A stretch of DNA of 64,000 nucleotides from Rhexocercosporidium sp. MPI-PUGE-AT-0058 (GCA_020746875.1 JAGTJL010000002.1:2542001-2606000); one strand, 5' to 3'. Positions 43,433-56,203 are shown, counted from the stretch's first letter. Notes: generated by a model not told the origin, from the sequence alone. A program made the numbers and translations.

Positions 43433-44667
43433 ATGACGAACATTGTTGTTGTTGGGTAAGTCCCCCGATTCAGACCTATTGGGGCTCTAACTAACGCGAT
43501 GAAGAGCCGGTGTCTCTGGCTTGACCACTGCACTTCTTCTTTCGAAGGATGGCTACAATGTCACCATTTTAGCAAAGCATATGCCAGGCGATTATGACAT
43601 TGAATACACGTCGCCATGGGCTGGAGCGAACTATATGCCGTGCGTGTTTCCATCAAGTCCCAATGTGCCAACAATAGTTGACAACATTAAAAGCCACGCT
43701 CACAAGGTAGCCAACGAAGCAGAAGTCCAGTGGGAGCGTGACTCTTGGCCAGAGCTGAAAAGGCTCGCGACAGAGGTACCAGAAGCTGGTATTCATTTCC
43801 AAGGCAAGTCCGATTTTCGCAGAATCCAGTCCAAAGAAGCTAACAAGGGCAGAATGCATAAATTACCACAGAAACAAGGACGATGACACTCCGAGTGGGA
43901 AGTGGTCCAAAGAGCTAGCGAAGGAGGATTCGTGGTTCAACACTGTCGCTCCGAACTTTAGAGTTCTCTCAGCATCCGAGCTCCCAAAAACTGTGGATTC
44001 AGGGACTGCTTTCACTTCAGTGTGCATCAATACGATGGTGTATTTGCCATACCTAGTTGGCCAATGTCTGAAGAATGGTTGTACATTGAAACGCGCCAAT
44101 CTGAAGCATATCTTAGATGCTGCCAAGCTCCATCACTCCGGGAAGCAAGCAGATGTCATTATCAACTGCACTGGGCTTCTTGCCTCAAGGCTGGGCGGAG
44201 TCATGGATAAGAAGATTGTCCCTGCTCGCGGCCAAGTCGTTGTGGTGAGGAATGATCCAGGGATCATGATGGGCATTTCTGGTACGGACGATGCAGAGGA
44301 TGAGCTCTCTTACATTATGACCCGAGCTGCTGGAGGCGGAACCGTTCTGGGAGGAACATATCAGCTCGGAAACTGGGAGTCTCAGCCGGATCCTTCTACC
44401 GCAACGAGGATCATGCAAAGAGCTGTTGATTTGTGCCCCGCGTTGACAGGGGGGAAAGGAATCGAGGCTTTGGACATCATTCGGCATGGAGTTGGCTTGA
44501 GACCGACGAGAATCTCAGGAGTGAGGATCGAGAAGGAGAAAATCGGTAGTACGTGGGTTGTGCATAATTATGGGCACGGTGGATGGGGATATCAGTCGTC
44601 GTATGGTTGCTCCGAAGCCGTGAGAGCGCTTGTTGGTGAAGTGTTGGAGCCGACTGCAAAGCTCTGA
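43433..44667 (+). CDS. D-amino-acid oxidase (FAD, peroxisomal)
   Basis: Three exons, 43433-43455, 43505-43803 and 43853-44667, give 378 residues. The second intron is GC-AG: a GGCAAGT-type donor after HFQ, a GCTAAC branch point and a GGGCAG acceptor, 49 nt. Skipping it is required because the unspliced frame stops at 43885. The FAD-binding fold starts [17 protein letters not shown]. Also visible are SPWAGANY, the [12 protein letters not shown] segment, [24 protein letters not shown] and [15 protein letters not shown], which close the FAD site. The C-terminus TAKL ends in a plausible PTS1 (AKL). Family knowledge: it oxidises neutral D-amino acids to 2-oxo acids, ammonia and peroxide. It ends 44 nt from the Zn2Cys6 gene. 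Confidence 0.9.
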
Positions 44668-44711
44668 GGTGCTTGTGTTGGCCCCTTCATCTCATCCCAT
44701 CTCACTGGCTA

Positions 44712-46708
44712 TCATGCCATATAATTGACCAAGTCATCAGAATACGTATCGCCCATACCCAATAGTTCACTCAGTAATACATCGTCCGAGGTCGGGAATT
44801 GCTCCAAAAAATTCGCCTCTTGCGTTTCGGGTTCTTGTGCCGATAACTTTCCTCCAAACAGGTCAAAGAGGTCATGTCCCCGAGTTGGTAAGTAGCCTTT
44901 CCATGCTTCTGGCTCTTCTACGGATTGCCCGAAGTGTAACAATTTCGAGCGGATTTCAACTAAGGCTTTGTTTGCTGCCGGTCGAGGAGGGATTTTGTTT
45001 CTGCTGACTAGACTGTTTTGCTCAAAGTCTATTCGAAGTGCTTTCACCTGCGAGAGTGTTAGTGAAACCTTACAGTGGAACAAAGAAAGCGTACCCAGTA
45101 TGCCGCCACTGGCCAGCTTTCTTGGCATTGAATGAGATATCTTAGATCGTCGATCAACAATTTCTTTACAGGCTCTCCCATTAACAACCCCTCGCAGCTC
45201 TTCCAGCTGTAGAGGGAGTACCAAATGTGAAAAGTGCTGGAGGTCATCAAACAGTATCCTAGAAAGGGGTTGACCAACGGGATCAGATCCGCTGAAGCCA
45301 TGGATTTGTAAATTGTCGAAATCGCCACGGCTGAAGAAACTCCATTCCGAATAGCATGGGCCCACCATCCCGGATTGGAGGTATCTATAGCTAAATCTGG
45401 GCCGTCACAAGGTCCTGTCCCAGGATCCCATCCAGGAGGTATAACTACTGGGATATATTCTCTGTAAAGATGACCTCGTGCATTGTAGAATAACATGTGC
45501 ATGGTACAGAACGACTTGCCTTCACCTACAGCCGCATGTGCTTCTTTGTTCTCTTCACTGAAACGCATGTGACTGGGTAAAGCTCTCTCCCAGGTATCTA
45601 AGGCTCGTTCAAACCCTGAAATTGGATGCCCTGGATCCCACGGGTTCCGATTTTCATTATGTCTCCCTCCAGCACCTGACCAATCAACTATGTGGCCTAA
45701 TATGTCAACAAGCCGGATAGAGTAAGCCAAGAGAGGTTCATCAGTTCCCACTTCATCGTTGATGGTACAGGCCGAAGTCTTGCGGCCGAGCAGAAAATCA
45801 GACCTTGTACCAGGCAGCCTGGTTGTGATGGAAGAAATGTCGAACGTCAATCTTCTGTCCCCACCATTTGCCATGAGTCGATCGAGAGTGAAACATGTCC
45901 AGAAGGTACGTCGCTTGATCTCAGTTGACGCCACGTCGTCTTCAGGAAAGGAATCCTCGAAAGGGAGTCGTAAGGACTGTGCGATTCTAGTCGCCACTCC
46001 GAGTTGAAACCATGCTCGATGCTCGTCTCCATGTCCTGTCCAGTGTACACATAAGATTAAGTTGCATTGCATATTGAGAATGCTAATCTCATCGAATGTA
46101 CTCATCATCGAACTCCGGGCGAGGGATGCGAAGTGCTCGCTAGCTTCGACTGTACCATTGTAAATACTGAAACATGGTTCGATGAATCTTGCCATTAAAG
46201 CAAGAACACAAAATTGCAGTTTCAAGGGAACTTTCCCTTGCTCAAGGTCATTCATCAAAACGAATTCTTTGAAGAAGCAGAAAGTCGAGTCGCCATAATA
46301 CTCAAAGTATAGCTTGAATGCCTCGAACACAATCTCTTTGCTGGGTAGCCTACGTTGCATTAGTAAATCATCACAGAGAATCCTGCATAACCTACTGTTG
46401 TGCAAGTTCGTCCTCATTTGAAGATTTCGGGGTTCCTGGTCTGGAATGGAGCTGCCGCTGCATAACAGCTTGCGGGTTGTTGCCCGCATAGTGGCAAGCT
46501 TGTGATCTCTGTGTGCATGCTCTGCACGAAGGCCAATCGCCAGAGCACTTAGTCTTCCGTTTCCTATAGATGCCGAGTCAACGGGATATCCGAAAATCTA
46601 GAGCCAGTCAAAGTACGGCGAGAAAATGAGGACTTACCGACACGCCGCACATGCGAGCGGAGCACGAGCCCCGGGTTTCCTAGCAGAACGCTGGCCTGGA
46701 GTTTCCAT
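44712..46708 (-). CDS. Zn2Cys6 fungal-specific transcription factor
   Basis: Four exons on the minus strand: 46708-46638, 46563-46396, 46349-45095 and 45047-44712, giving 609 residues. The first two exons encode a binuclear zinc cluster with spacing CX2CX6CX6CX2CX6C at about residues 20-46. A 46-nt intron (GTAGGT donor, TTACTAAT branch) is needed to pass from the zinc-cluster frame to the main frame (QLPSKEIVFEAF). The middle carries the fungal_trans domain: HRAWFQLGVATRIAQSLRL, EIKRRTFWTCFTLDRLMANG and NARGHLYREY. The tail is acidic (LLSELLGMGDTYSDDLVNYMA) and may activate. Its position tail-to-tail with the D-amino-acid oxidase suggests, but does not show, a regulatory link. Confidence 0.87.
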
Positions 46709-47953
46709 TTAGAGGGATTGACTTCAGAAGGAATACCTGCAAAAATCGAAATTCTTCTCCATTGAGGAGGTCAAAAATACTGAAAAGTGGAGTTTATAAA
46801 TGCCTCAGGCTTGAGATATCCGAGACTGGGACATGACTCGGCTCCACTAATTGACCACATTTAGCACAGTGTTTACCTACAAAGACACCATTTCTACATT
46901 TCATTCAAGCCCGAGATTTGTCCATAAAGGCAAGTATACCTTCCTCTAACTGGCAGACCACGCTGACCGATCTGAATGCATGTTACATCACGTGATTGTT
47001 TAAAATAAAAAAGGCGAGAAAGGGTCTCCTACTTCCAAGAAAGTAACTAAACGAGATGCCTGTAAAGACTCTCCTTGTTTTATACCGAGTTATCACGGCT
47101 GTAGCAAGGTGGCGAGGTCGTAGTTCTTCATACGAGAAAGCGAATACATTTCCCCTTTTTGCTCTCGGTTGAGCACCTTCTCGGTTAGGCTAGTGTCAAA
47201 GAAAAACATCAATCGACTTTACGAGCTACATATTCCGGATCACGTCAAGCAATAAGCACAGAATATATTCAATACGGACGTCATTGAATTGGCTGCTATA
47301 CTTTCCGAACCCGAGTGCTGAAAGAATCTGCTCGCCATGTGTAGCGGTAAGCCCATCAGTCAGCCCGAGACGGCGACAAAGTCACGACCATTCGCGCCAC
47401 TGTCAGATGAGAGAACGCTTCGGCAGATCTGATCCGAACAAGTCAGCCAAAGATGTTGTACAGGATATACCTACGATAAGCAGATTAGGTATTTTCATAC
47501 CTTGCTTCTTCATCGTCAGAGCGGACTGAACTTCCGCACTGAATATCCGTCCGTACTCTGGTGGTTGTGCGTCCTAAAAGGGAGCGGAAGTTCGGAATTC
47601 GACTTCTATCCTCTTTCGCGATCTGTAGGTGCATACGAAGCCTCTCCAATTCTTCGAGTACTCGCGGATTTCGACGGCATTAAGTGAGTGGTATTTTGAA
47701 GCTCTCGGTCTAGGATACCATTGACCGCATTGCCTTTAGTCTGTCAAATTTGCCGTGTGCTACCTTATCCTATGGTACGCCATGTGCCCCTAACATGTTG
47801 CAACATAAGTAATTCGACAGACATTCGAGTTCAACTTCGTACATACCTTACTCCCATTCATTCCACTTATTGTAATAATACATCTGAACCATCTCCTGGG
47901 GCTTTATCTGTACATCCCGGATCGTCAACACTTCTCGAAGTTTTATTTGCAGT
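46709..47953. promoter_or_regulatory. Divergent intergenic region, Zn2Cys6 gene / PDC-like gene
   Basis: About 1.2 kb between divergent genes with no supported ORF. Sequence just before the ATG at 47954 ends in TTTGCAG, which may be the acceptor of a 5'-UTR intron. A short A-rich run lies near 47006-47017. Confidence 0.4.
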
Positions 47954-49920
47954 ATGGCTACCACCATTACTTTAGCAGACTTTCTGTTCGTGCGTCTACA
48001 CCAGCTTGGTCTTAGATCTGTACACGGCGTGCCAGGAGATTATAACTTAGCATCTCTCGATTATATTGAGAAGTCTGGTAAAGATTCCTCGAATCTACAA
48101 CGGGTCACTAGGAGTGCTGTGCTGACCACAACTTTAGGACTGAAGTGGGTTGGTAATTGCAACGAATTGAATGCGGGATACGCAGCAGATGGATATGCTA
48201 GAGTCAATGGAATCGGTGCAATGATCACCGTCATTGCCGTTGGAGAGCTGTCAGCCATCAACGCGTGTGCTGGTTCCTACGCCGAAAATGTTCCAGTGGT
48301 AAGGACTCCAGGTGGTAGATAAGCCAACTTAGAGATCACCGCTCTGACGTACGACATCAGGTCTACCTAGTAGGAACACCATCTCGGACCGCTCACAGAA
48401 ACAAAGCTATCCTCCATCACACCCTTGGGGATGGCGATTTCGATGTTTTTGCAAACATGTTCGAAAGGGTTACCGTCGCACAAGCGAAGCTCATGGATAT
48501 CAACACTGCTGCCCAAGAAATCGATCGTGTTCTGGAGACCTGCTGGCGGCTTAAGCGACCAGTTTATATCAGATTGCCAACTGATATGGTTCCTCAGAAA
48601 CTGGATGCGGCGCTTCTAGATACCTCATTGAATCTGGAACCCGTTCAGAATAAGGTTGAGGCAGAGTCTGCTATCGTCGACAAGATTGTCAATCTGTTGA
48701 ATGAAGCGAAAAATCCGGTGTTCCTGGTTGATACTAATGCATCCCGGTTTCGGGTATGCTATTTGAAAAGTACACATGGCTTTTGCTAACTGAGTTAGGT
48801 ACTTGACGAAGTCGACGTCCTCGTTCGAAAATCAGGACTACCTACCTTCGTCACACCAATGGGGAAAAGCACGGTCGACGAATCACTAGAGAACTTCAGC
48901 GGCATTTACTTCGGTGCTTTCACCGATGCAAGGACGAGAGAAGCTGTCGATGATTCAGACTTAGTTTTGTATATCGGACCAATTAAGAGTGATGTCAACA
49001 CTGCATGGTTCACATCCAAATTCCCGAGAGAGAAAACTGTTGAATTTCACAGCAACCATATCGACATTGGATATGCCAAGTACGAGGGTGTACAAATGAA
49101 AGGAGTGCTCCAGCAGCTCGGCGCGCGTATCGAGAGTTCTCCGCCTCATTCCCCGAAATTCGGGTTGTTGAATGCTAGCGAAGGTCCAGCTGCTTTATCG
49201 GGAGAACAAGTCCCTGGACCGATACTGCATGAGCATCTATGGAAGAGACTTTCTTCATGGTTCCAGCCGAATGATGTGATCATCACCGAGAACGGAACAG
49301 CAAATATCGGTATCTGGGACAGTAGATTCCGGCCTGGAGTGCACGCTATCAACCAGACGCTTTGGGGATCGATAGGATATTCGGTGGGAGCTGCACAGGG
49401 AGCGGCACTTGCGCTGAAAGATGCTGGGTCTGAGTCGAGAACGATTCTGTTTGTTGGTGATGGTATATACACTTCGTCTGGAACAATTCTACTTAGATAT
49501 TTAAGCTGACACGGAACTGCTGCAGGCTCGTTCCAACTCACAGCCCAAGAAGTCAGTACCATGATCCGCCACAAACTTCGCGTGGTCATCTTCTTGATAG
49601 AGAATGAAGGATACACCATCGAGCGTTTCATTCACGGCATGGAAGCGGGTTACAATGATATCGCGGGCTGGAAGTACAAAGATATCCCCAGGGTTCTGGG
49701 TGCAAGTGGAAGTGATGTTGGTATTCACGATATTAGGACGAAAGAAGAGCTGGAGATTTTGTTGATGGATAAAGAATTTGCTGAGGCGAGGAATATTCAG
49801 GTACGTGTGCTTTTGCTATGTGGCTCTCGGAGAGGTGCTAATGAGTCTTTGTAGTTTGTGGAAATGCATATGCGCGCCGAAGATGTTGAAGGCTGTGGGA
49901 GAGGGTGCTGCGAAGAGTAA
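47954..49920 (+). CDS. Pyruvate decarboxylase-family thiamine-diphosphate enzyme, altered C-terminus
   Basis: Six exons, 47954-48077, 48138-48298, 48361-48753, 48799-49462, 49526-49800 and 49855-49920, give 560 residues. The family catalytic residues are present: Asp in HGVPGDYN, Glu in [18 protein letters not shown] in [10 protein letters not shown], the thiamine-diphosphate GDG...N motif ([18 protein letters not shown] to [13 protein letters not shown]) and its Glu. Family knowledge: PDC converts pyruvate to acetaldehyde and CO2; the fold also covers other 2-oxo-acid decarboxylases. The last exon reads [22 protein letters not shown] +1 shift from about 49879 reads [15 protein letters not shown], which fits PDC C-termini, so a small frame-changing deletion is likely. 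Its next-door neighbours are the regulator and the oxidase. Confidence 0.85.
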
Positions 49921-50259
49921 TTCTAGGGATAAATGAGCTTTTGCTTTGGTAAGGGTTTTGTTTGAGATGGGATGGGAAAGTACTAGATGATAGACATAGA
50001 AATGGAGTGAGAGTGAATAGAATACCACACAGGTTATGGCCTCCAGATGACCGTCTTCCTTTGCGATGAGTTATGAATCATCGGATAACGACTTGATTAT
50101 TCACTTAAAGAAATGCTTTACAGACGTCTTAAGGTGCAATTCTTCTCGAAGCTTTCCGAGAATACTTCCAACATCAACTTTGCCAACAACTCTCCATGTT
50201 AAGCAGGTATTAAAACATTCCAGCATTAATTTTCGATCTCAAAATAACAGCAGTCTACT
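49921..50259. other. Intergenic spacer
   Basis: This contains the frame-shifted old C-terminus of the PDC-like gene (to about 49937), its 3' UTR and the promoter of the next gene. Nothing else is seen. Confidence 0.45.
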
Positions 50260-50900
50260 ATGACATTCCAATATCGCTTCACTCACACATGCGGGCATAC
50301 CGGATTCGGACCTATCGTCAATCAACAACAAGCCTCCATACCCACAACATCCTTACTTCCATTTCCCTCCCTCAACACAACAACCATCCCCCTTCCGCTC
50401 CTCTTCCCCTGCCCCTTCTGCAACCCCTCCACATCAAATCTCCTCCCTCACACACCTCCTGGGTCCGGCCTCCTCACAATTTTAAACAGCACACCGACCT
50501 CCCCCTTCCCCACCGGTTGGACAGTGCTCAAAGCATGTGGATTCGAGGAATTGGAGCCTAGGGATTGGAACCCGGCGCTTGAAGGTGGGCTGGTGGATGG
50601 GAGGTTTAGGCAGATGGCGTGGATTGCGAGGCCGTGTGGGGAGGTGAGGATGGAGGAGTTGGAGGAAGGGAGAGTGGTTGTTAAGGTTGGGATGGGGTGG
50701 AGGTTAAGGGGAGGGGTGGGGGATGTTGGGTGAGTGCTTGTGGTTTTGTTGTGATTATTGTGGGTGAGAGTGCTTGCTAACTTGGGTGCATTGTTAGACA
50801 TGGGAGGTTTGCTGGCTTGCTGTCGAGCTTGCATAAGGTTGTTTTGGAGAGGGAGGAAGGGACGAGGTTTGCTACTGGTTGGAGTGAAGAACGCCCTTGA
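50260..50900 (+). CDS. Small unknown protein
   Basis: Two exons, 50260-50729 and 50798-50900, join GDVG|HGRFAGLLSSLHKVV and give 190 residues. The start MTFQYRFTHTCGHTGFGP and the later FPCPFCNP hold Cys/His pairs that could bind zinc. The middle is Pro/Ser/Thr-rich, and the C-terminal half is charged. No known family is recognised. Both halves of the 68-nt intron have good signals (GTGAGT, GCTAAC, TTAG). Confidence 0.6.
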
Positions 50901-51144
50901 GCGTGAGTAGAAAGGGAAAGCAATGCATGGATTTGTATGGAACTATCCACTTAGAATAAGTAATGGCATTTCTGGCAGGCCGATGTAAACGAAGACTTGA
51001 GAGAACTTCCAGGTGCAAATCGATACTCTGGTACAGAGAAGCCGGACTTTAAATTTGGTTGCGTTGGTACAGAAAGAAATTGATTCTATCGGGCCTGGGA
51101 AGACCAGAAACTGCTTGACTAGACTACATATTGACAAATCTCCT

Positions 51145-52337
51145 CTACTCCTCGGAGGCGGCGGCACCAGTGATAATCTCGACCAACTCGCCAGTAATGA
51201 CGGCTTGACGGGTTCGGTTGAAGAGAATTTGGTACTTGTTGATCATGTCTCCGGCGTTCTTGGAGGCATTCTATGTCACATTAGCACTTGGTGTTTTGTG
51301 AGACGGAGAATGAACCACTTACATCCATGGCATTACGACGAGCGGAGATTTCGCAAGCATGGCCTTCAGTAAGAGCCCAGAAGAGAGCATTGGACAGAGC
51401 GTATTCTCGGAGGTTGCCGAGCACCTCGTCGTCAATCTCGAAAGCAGAGAAGTTGGCTATATCACAATTAGTCCTAGTTTTCAGATATCTCATAGTTTAC
51501 TTACGAGAGTTGATAATGGCCTCTTCGGAATAAGCCTCAACAGGGGTAGCCTCGTAACTGGTGGCATTGATGAACTTGTTGTAGACGATCAGAACAGAAG
51601 CGTAATCGGTTGGGAGAAGAGAGATCTGGTCGGCAATGGCTTGGGACTCTGCGAAGGTAGGGATGTTCTTTCCAACGGCAGAGAAGCTCATCACAATGTT
51701 CTTGGAGCTTGAACGACTCAACTGAGCCTTGCACTTCTCTCCCAACACAACGATATCGGCATCTGGCTTCTCAGCGAGAAGCCTGCGGACTCTCTTTGAC
51801 AGTCCAGAGTGAATACCACCGCACAATCCCTTGTCCGAACTGGCAACGACGATCAAAGTCTTCTTGTTCTCTCCCTCCACTGCCTTGGTCTCGGCTTGCT
51901 CGAAAACAGTGTTGGAAGTTTGTCCGTAGGATCGGGAATCAGTCATGGCACGCTGGGCGCGATTGAGCTTTGTGGAAGCAACAATCTTCATCGTCTTCGT
52001 GATCTTCTCGATGTTCCTTAGGTTCTGGTTAGATGGGATCGGGAGAAACAGCTAGCTAGCCCAATGATGGTAAATACCTGATGGACTTCAATCTATCCTC
52101 GATTTCACGTAGAGTCGCGAAGTTGGCGGCATTTTGAGGAATAGGTCTATCCAAAGAATTTCATTAGCCAATTTCTCAATAAACCCAATTGTATTCGTCC
52201 ATTGGACCCTTCAATTCCATCTTCTGGAGCTTCCAGATAGCTTGTGGTCGCCCAATTTCTTTCCGGTCGAGGGGAGCTTACCGAACGGACGCGGCAGCGC
52301 CAGCTCTCAAAGCGGGACGAGCAGCTCTGGAAAGCAT
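51145..52337 (-). CDS. ATP3: Mitochondrial F1Fo ATP synthase gamma subunit
   Basis: Five exons on the minus strand, 52337-52282, 52146-52078, 52016-51505, 51456-51323 and 51270-51145, give 298 residues. The presequence is [19 protein letters not shown]. The N-terminal coiled-coil helix reads [20 protein letters not shown] and [16 protein letters not shown]. The Rossmann-like middle shows [19 protein letters not shown]. The C-terminal helix has [36 protein letters not shown] and VEIITGAAA. Family knowledge: gamma is the central rotor shaft of F1. Length is normal. It is divergent from topoisomerase I with about 750 nt between starts. Confidence 0.96.
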
Positions 52338-53088
52338 CTTCTTGATCGACAAAGGGAACTGGATCGAGCCTTTGGTGTGGAGGCTCAATTGATAACAAGG
52401 CGTGGTGTTGATGGGGTTTTCTTCGTTCTGTCGGGTTGTCGGCAGCATGCAGATTGAGCCTCAGAGCCTCAGGCCGAAGTCACTAGCGTTGTCTGTGGGT
52501 GGGACTGTCTTCGCTCACGCCTAGAGCATGAAACTGCAACTTATTCTTCATTTCACTTCCGAATATCATCAATTTGCTTGAGAATGCAGTTTTCATAATA
52601 ATAATAATATTAATTTGCTACCGATAAAGCGGCAAGGTGTAGCGAAAATGAGACCAAGTGCTTGTCCATACCAAGAATTTTAACTGTTTTGGTTGAATCG
52701 CCTACCTTCGCCCAACCCCACTTTTTAACCGCCCTCCCACCAATCACAGCCAGATGGCCACCTTAGAGAAATTCATCGCTCCCTCTTCTAGTTCCAGTTC
52801 CAGTTCCGCCTGCACGCCGAAGACCTCAAGTCTTTCTTCCCCCATTCCATGTCAACACGCCTCTTTCTACAACCACCATTTCTCTTCAAGCATCTGCGAA
52901 AAGTTTGCATTCAAGGCTCAGGCTCCCTAGCTTTCCGACGCGCTCAGAGGCAAGCCAAACCTCTGCAAGCAATCTAATTCGCGTCTTATACTGACTGACT
53001 GCTCCTGCTCTTCAGCTCCTTCCACCGTTTCACCCAGGTCAAACCTCCCTCAATTCCATTTGAACGACCACCGCCATTCCCCTTCAAG
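52338..53088. promoter_or_regulatory. Divergent promoter, ATP3 / TOP1
   Basis: This is the intergenic region between divergent housekeeping genes. It includes an ATAATA microsatellite near 52595-52610 and long pyrimidine tracts just before 53089. Confidence 0.45.
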
Positions 53089-56000
53089 ATGTCTTCGGAC
53101 TCGGACGATGATATGCCCCTAGCCAGAGCGAACGGCAAGCGTGAGTACCTTCCTTCTTTCCCTGCGGAGAGGCGCCGTTGGACAAAATCTAGAACCTCAC
53201 CATCTGGCGCATTCCCGTGTACAGCACCTCACTTTCTCCCTCAACCACCTGCCTCCTTCGCGCACGCATTACAGGCATAAGAACTAACGCACCTTCTTCA
53301 CAGTCTCTCAGGCGCATATTTCGAAAAGTGAGGACAAGGCTATGGATCAGGCTATCCCATCAACTTCCGCCCCGGCAGGAGTCTCGGTTCGGAATGGCCC
53401 TGTCATAGAGGAAAATATGGACGTTGATGGACCTACGACGAACGGAAATGCGAAGCGCAAGTCGCGGGCTAGCATATCAAAGCCAGTGTACAAAGATGGT
53501 ACCGATGAGGATAGCGATGAAGATTCCGTTCCATTGGTATGGCCGATCCGCTCACCTATACCCAGCTCGCATATTGCCCGATTCGGTTTTGATATGCCAT
53601 GCTAACAATACACCCAGGCCAAGCGTCAGAAAACCAAGAAGGCTGTCGAGTCCGACTCCGACGATGATACTCCACTCGCAGCTGCGAAGAAGCGAGGCGG
53701 CAAGCTACCGCCCAAAGCTAAAGCTGCTGATATTGGAGAAGATGAGTCTTCTGATGATGAGCCGTTAACCAATAAGCTTGCAAAGGAGAAGGCAGCCATC
53801 GAGAAGAAGGCAGAGAAGGAAGCCAAGGCAATCCGAGCCAAGGAGAGCAAAGCAAAGGCGAAGAAGGTCAAGAAGGAAGAGTCTGACAGTGAGGATGTCA
53901 AGCTAAAGACCAAGCGGAAATCTAATGGCACCGGTCCTGCAAAGAAGGCAAATGGCGTCAAGAAAGTCGAGTCCGATTCGGATACGCCACTGATGAAAAA
54001 GGCTGTAAAGAAGACCAACGGCAAAGTCAAGACCGAGGATGCCTCTCCCAAGAAGGGCAAAGCCAAGAAGGAGGACAGCGAGGAAGCAGAGGAGGTGTAC
54101 AGATGGTGGGACGCTCCAAAGAAGGAAGACGACAGCATCAAATGGGAGACCTTGCAACACAACGGCGTCATATTCCCACCTGCTTACGAGCCACTTCCAA
54201 AGAACGTCAAATTGATCTACGATGGCGTTCCTGTCACGTTGTCAATCGAGGCGGAGGAGATTGCTGGATTCTTTGGTGCCATGTTGAATTCTACACTCAA
54301 TGTTGAGAACCCTACATTTCAGAAGAACTTCTTCGAAGACTTCACTGAAGAGGTCAAGAAGACAGGTGGTGCAAAGGGTCCAGACGGGAAGAAGATCGAT
54401 ATCAAGCACTTCTCCAAGCTTGACTTCAGCAAGATCTTTAACTACTATGATGGCAAAAGTCAGGCTAGAAAAGCTCGTTCCGCCGCCGAAAAGAAAGCTG
54501 AGAAGGCTGAGAGAGATCTAGCCGAGGCCGCATACACAACCTGTCTCTGGGATGGCCGCAAGGAACAAGTTGGCAACTTCCGCGTTGAACCCCCTGGACT
54601 CTTCCGTGGCCGTGGTGCGCATCCCAAGACTGGCAAGGTCAAGCGCAGAGTCCTTCCAAACCAAATCACTATTAACATTGGCAAAGAAGCTACCGTACCT
54701 ACTCCCCCTGAGGGTCATAAGTGGGGCAAGATTCAACACGACAACAAAGCCACCTGGCTTGCCATGTGGCAAGAGAATATTAACGGCGCCTACAAGTATG
54801 TCATGTTGGCGGCCAAGAGCAGTGTCAAGGGACAGAGCGATTACAAGAAGTTCGAGAAGGCTCGTGGCTTGAAGTCACACATCGACCAAATCCGAAAGGA
54901 CTACAACCGAGACCTTCGCGCTGAGCTGATGGCAGACCGTCAACGAGCTACCGCAGTCTACTTGATCGACAAACTCGCTCTGCGTGCTGGTAATGAAAAG
55001 GATGGCGAGAACGAAGCCGAGACCGTGGGATGCTGCTCTCTAAAGTATGAACACATCACCCTCAAGCCTCCGAATGTCGTCATCTTCGATTTTTTAGGAA
55101 AGGACAGTATTAGGTACTACGATGAGGTCGTGGTCGATGACAAAGTCTTTAAGAACCTGAAGATGTTCAAGCGCGCACCAAAGAAAGAAGGTGACGATAT
55201 CTTCGACCGTCTTACCGTAAGTCCAGATATTTGAATGGCGGAAACCGCAAACTAATTCGAACAGACTACTCAACTCAATAAGCACTTGAACAGTTACATG
55301 CCTGGCCTCAGTGCAAAGGTTTTCCGTACCTACAACGCCTCGTATACTATGTCGAACTTGTTGACAAAGCTGAAAGACACCAATATCACCATGCAGGAGA
55401 AGGTCAAGCTCTACAACGATTGTAACCGCAAGGTTGCCCTCCTGTGTAACCACAAGCGTACCGTCGGTGCTAGTCATGAGGCACAGATGGAGAAGATGAC
55501 CGATCGTGTAAGTAGAATCGACCTAGCAATTCTACTGGCTGCAATCTAACCATTATCACAGATCAAGGGCCTCCAGTATCAAAAATGGCGCTTAAAGCAA
55601 ATGATCTTGGATGTTGATCCCAAGCAAAAGAAGAAGCATCCAGCCGAATGGTTTCAGCTAGACAGCGACCTCGATCAAGAATGGATCCTCGAACACCAGG
55701 CATTCCTTGTCCAAGAGATGCGGACGAAGATCGAGAAGAAGTTCCAGAAGGACAACGAAAAGCTCGTTGCTGAGGGTTCGAAGGAAATGAAAGCCAAGGA
55801 ACTCACCGAAAGACTTGAGGTTGTTGATGACCTGGAAAAAAAGTTCAAGAAGGAGAATAAAACGAAGAAGGTCGAAGCCGAAGGCAAGGGGCCAACAGTT
55901 GAGAAGTTCGAGAGCGCTCTCGAGAAGCTCGATGGTCGTATTGCGACTATGAGACTTCAGGCAGAAGACCGAGAGGGCAACAAGGAAGTTGCGCTCGGCA

Positions 56001-56203
56001 CGAGTAAGATCGTGAGTGTCTTTTTCCATGTCGAAATGTCATCAGCTAGCTAACAATTTCAGAACTACATTGATCCACGTCTCACCGTCGTCTTCGCCAA
56101 CAAATTTGACGTCCCGATTGAGAAGTTCTTTTCCAAGACCCTTCGAGAGAAGTTCACCTGGGCCATTGAATCTATTGGAGATGACGATGCGTGGGAATTC
56201 TAG
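53089..56203 (+). CDS. TOP1: DNA topoisomerase I (type IB)
   Basis: Six exons, 53089-53140, 53304-53536, 53618-55216, 55265-55507, 55562-56011 and 56063-56203, give 905 residues. The first 320 residues are disordered, Lys-rich and acidic, with repeated SDSDDDxPL motifs (nuclear targeting). The core begins at [20 protein letters not shown] and includes [17 protein letters not shown], the [20 protein letters not shown] region with the catalytic Arg, and [21 protein letters not shown] coiled linker follows ([11 protein letters not shown]). The last exon reads [20 protein letters not shown], whose Tyr is the DNA-attacking residue, with [16 protein letters not shown] at the end. Family knowledge: it relaxes supercoils via a 3'-phosphotyrosyl intermediate. 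Confidence 0.96.

Noticed and set aside
53626..54171. 181-codon minus-strand frame rich in Phe and Ser
   Set aside because: It is antisense to the Lys/Glu-rich N-terminus of topoisomerase I.
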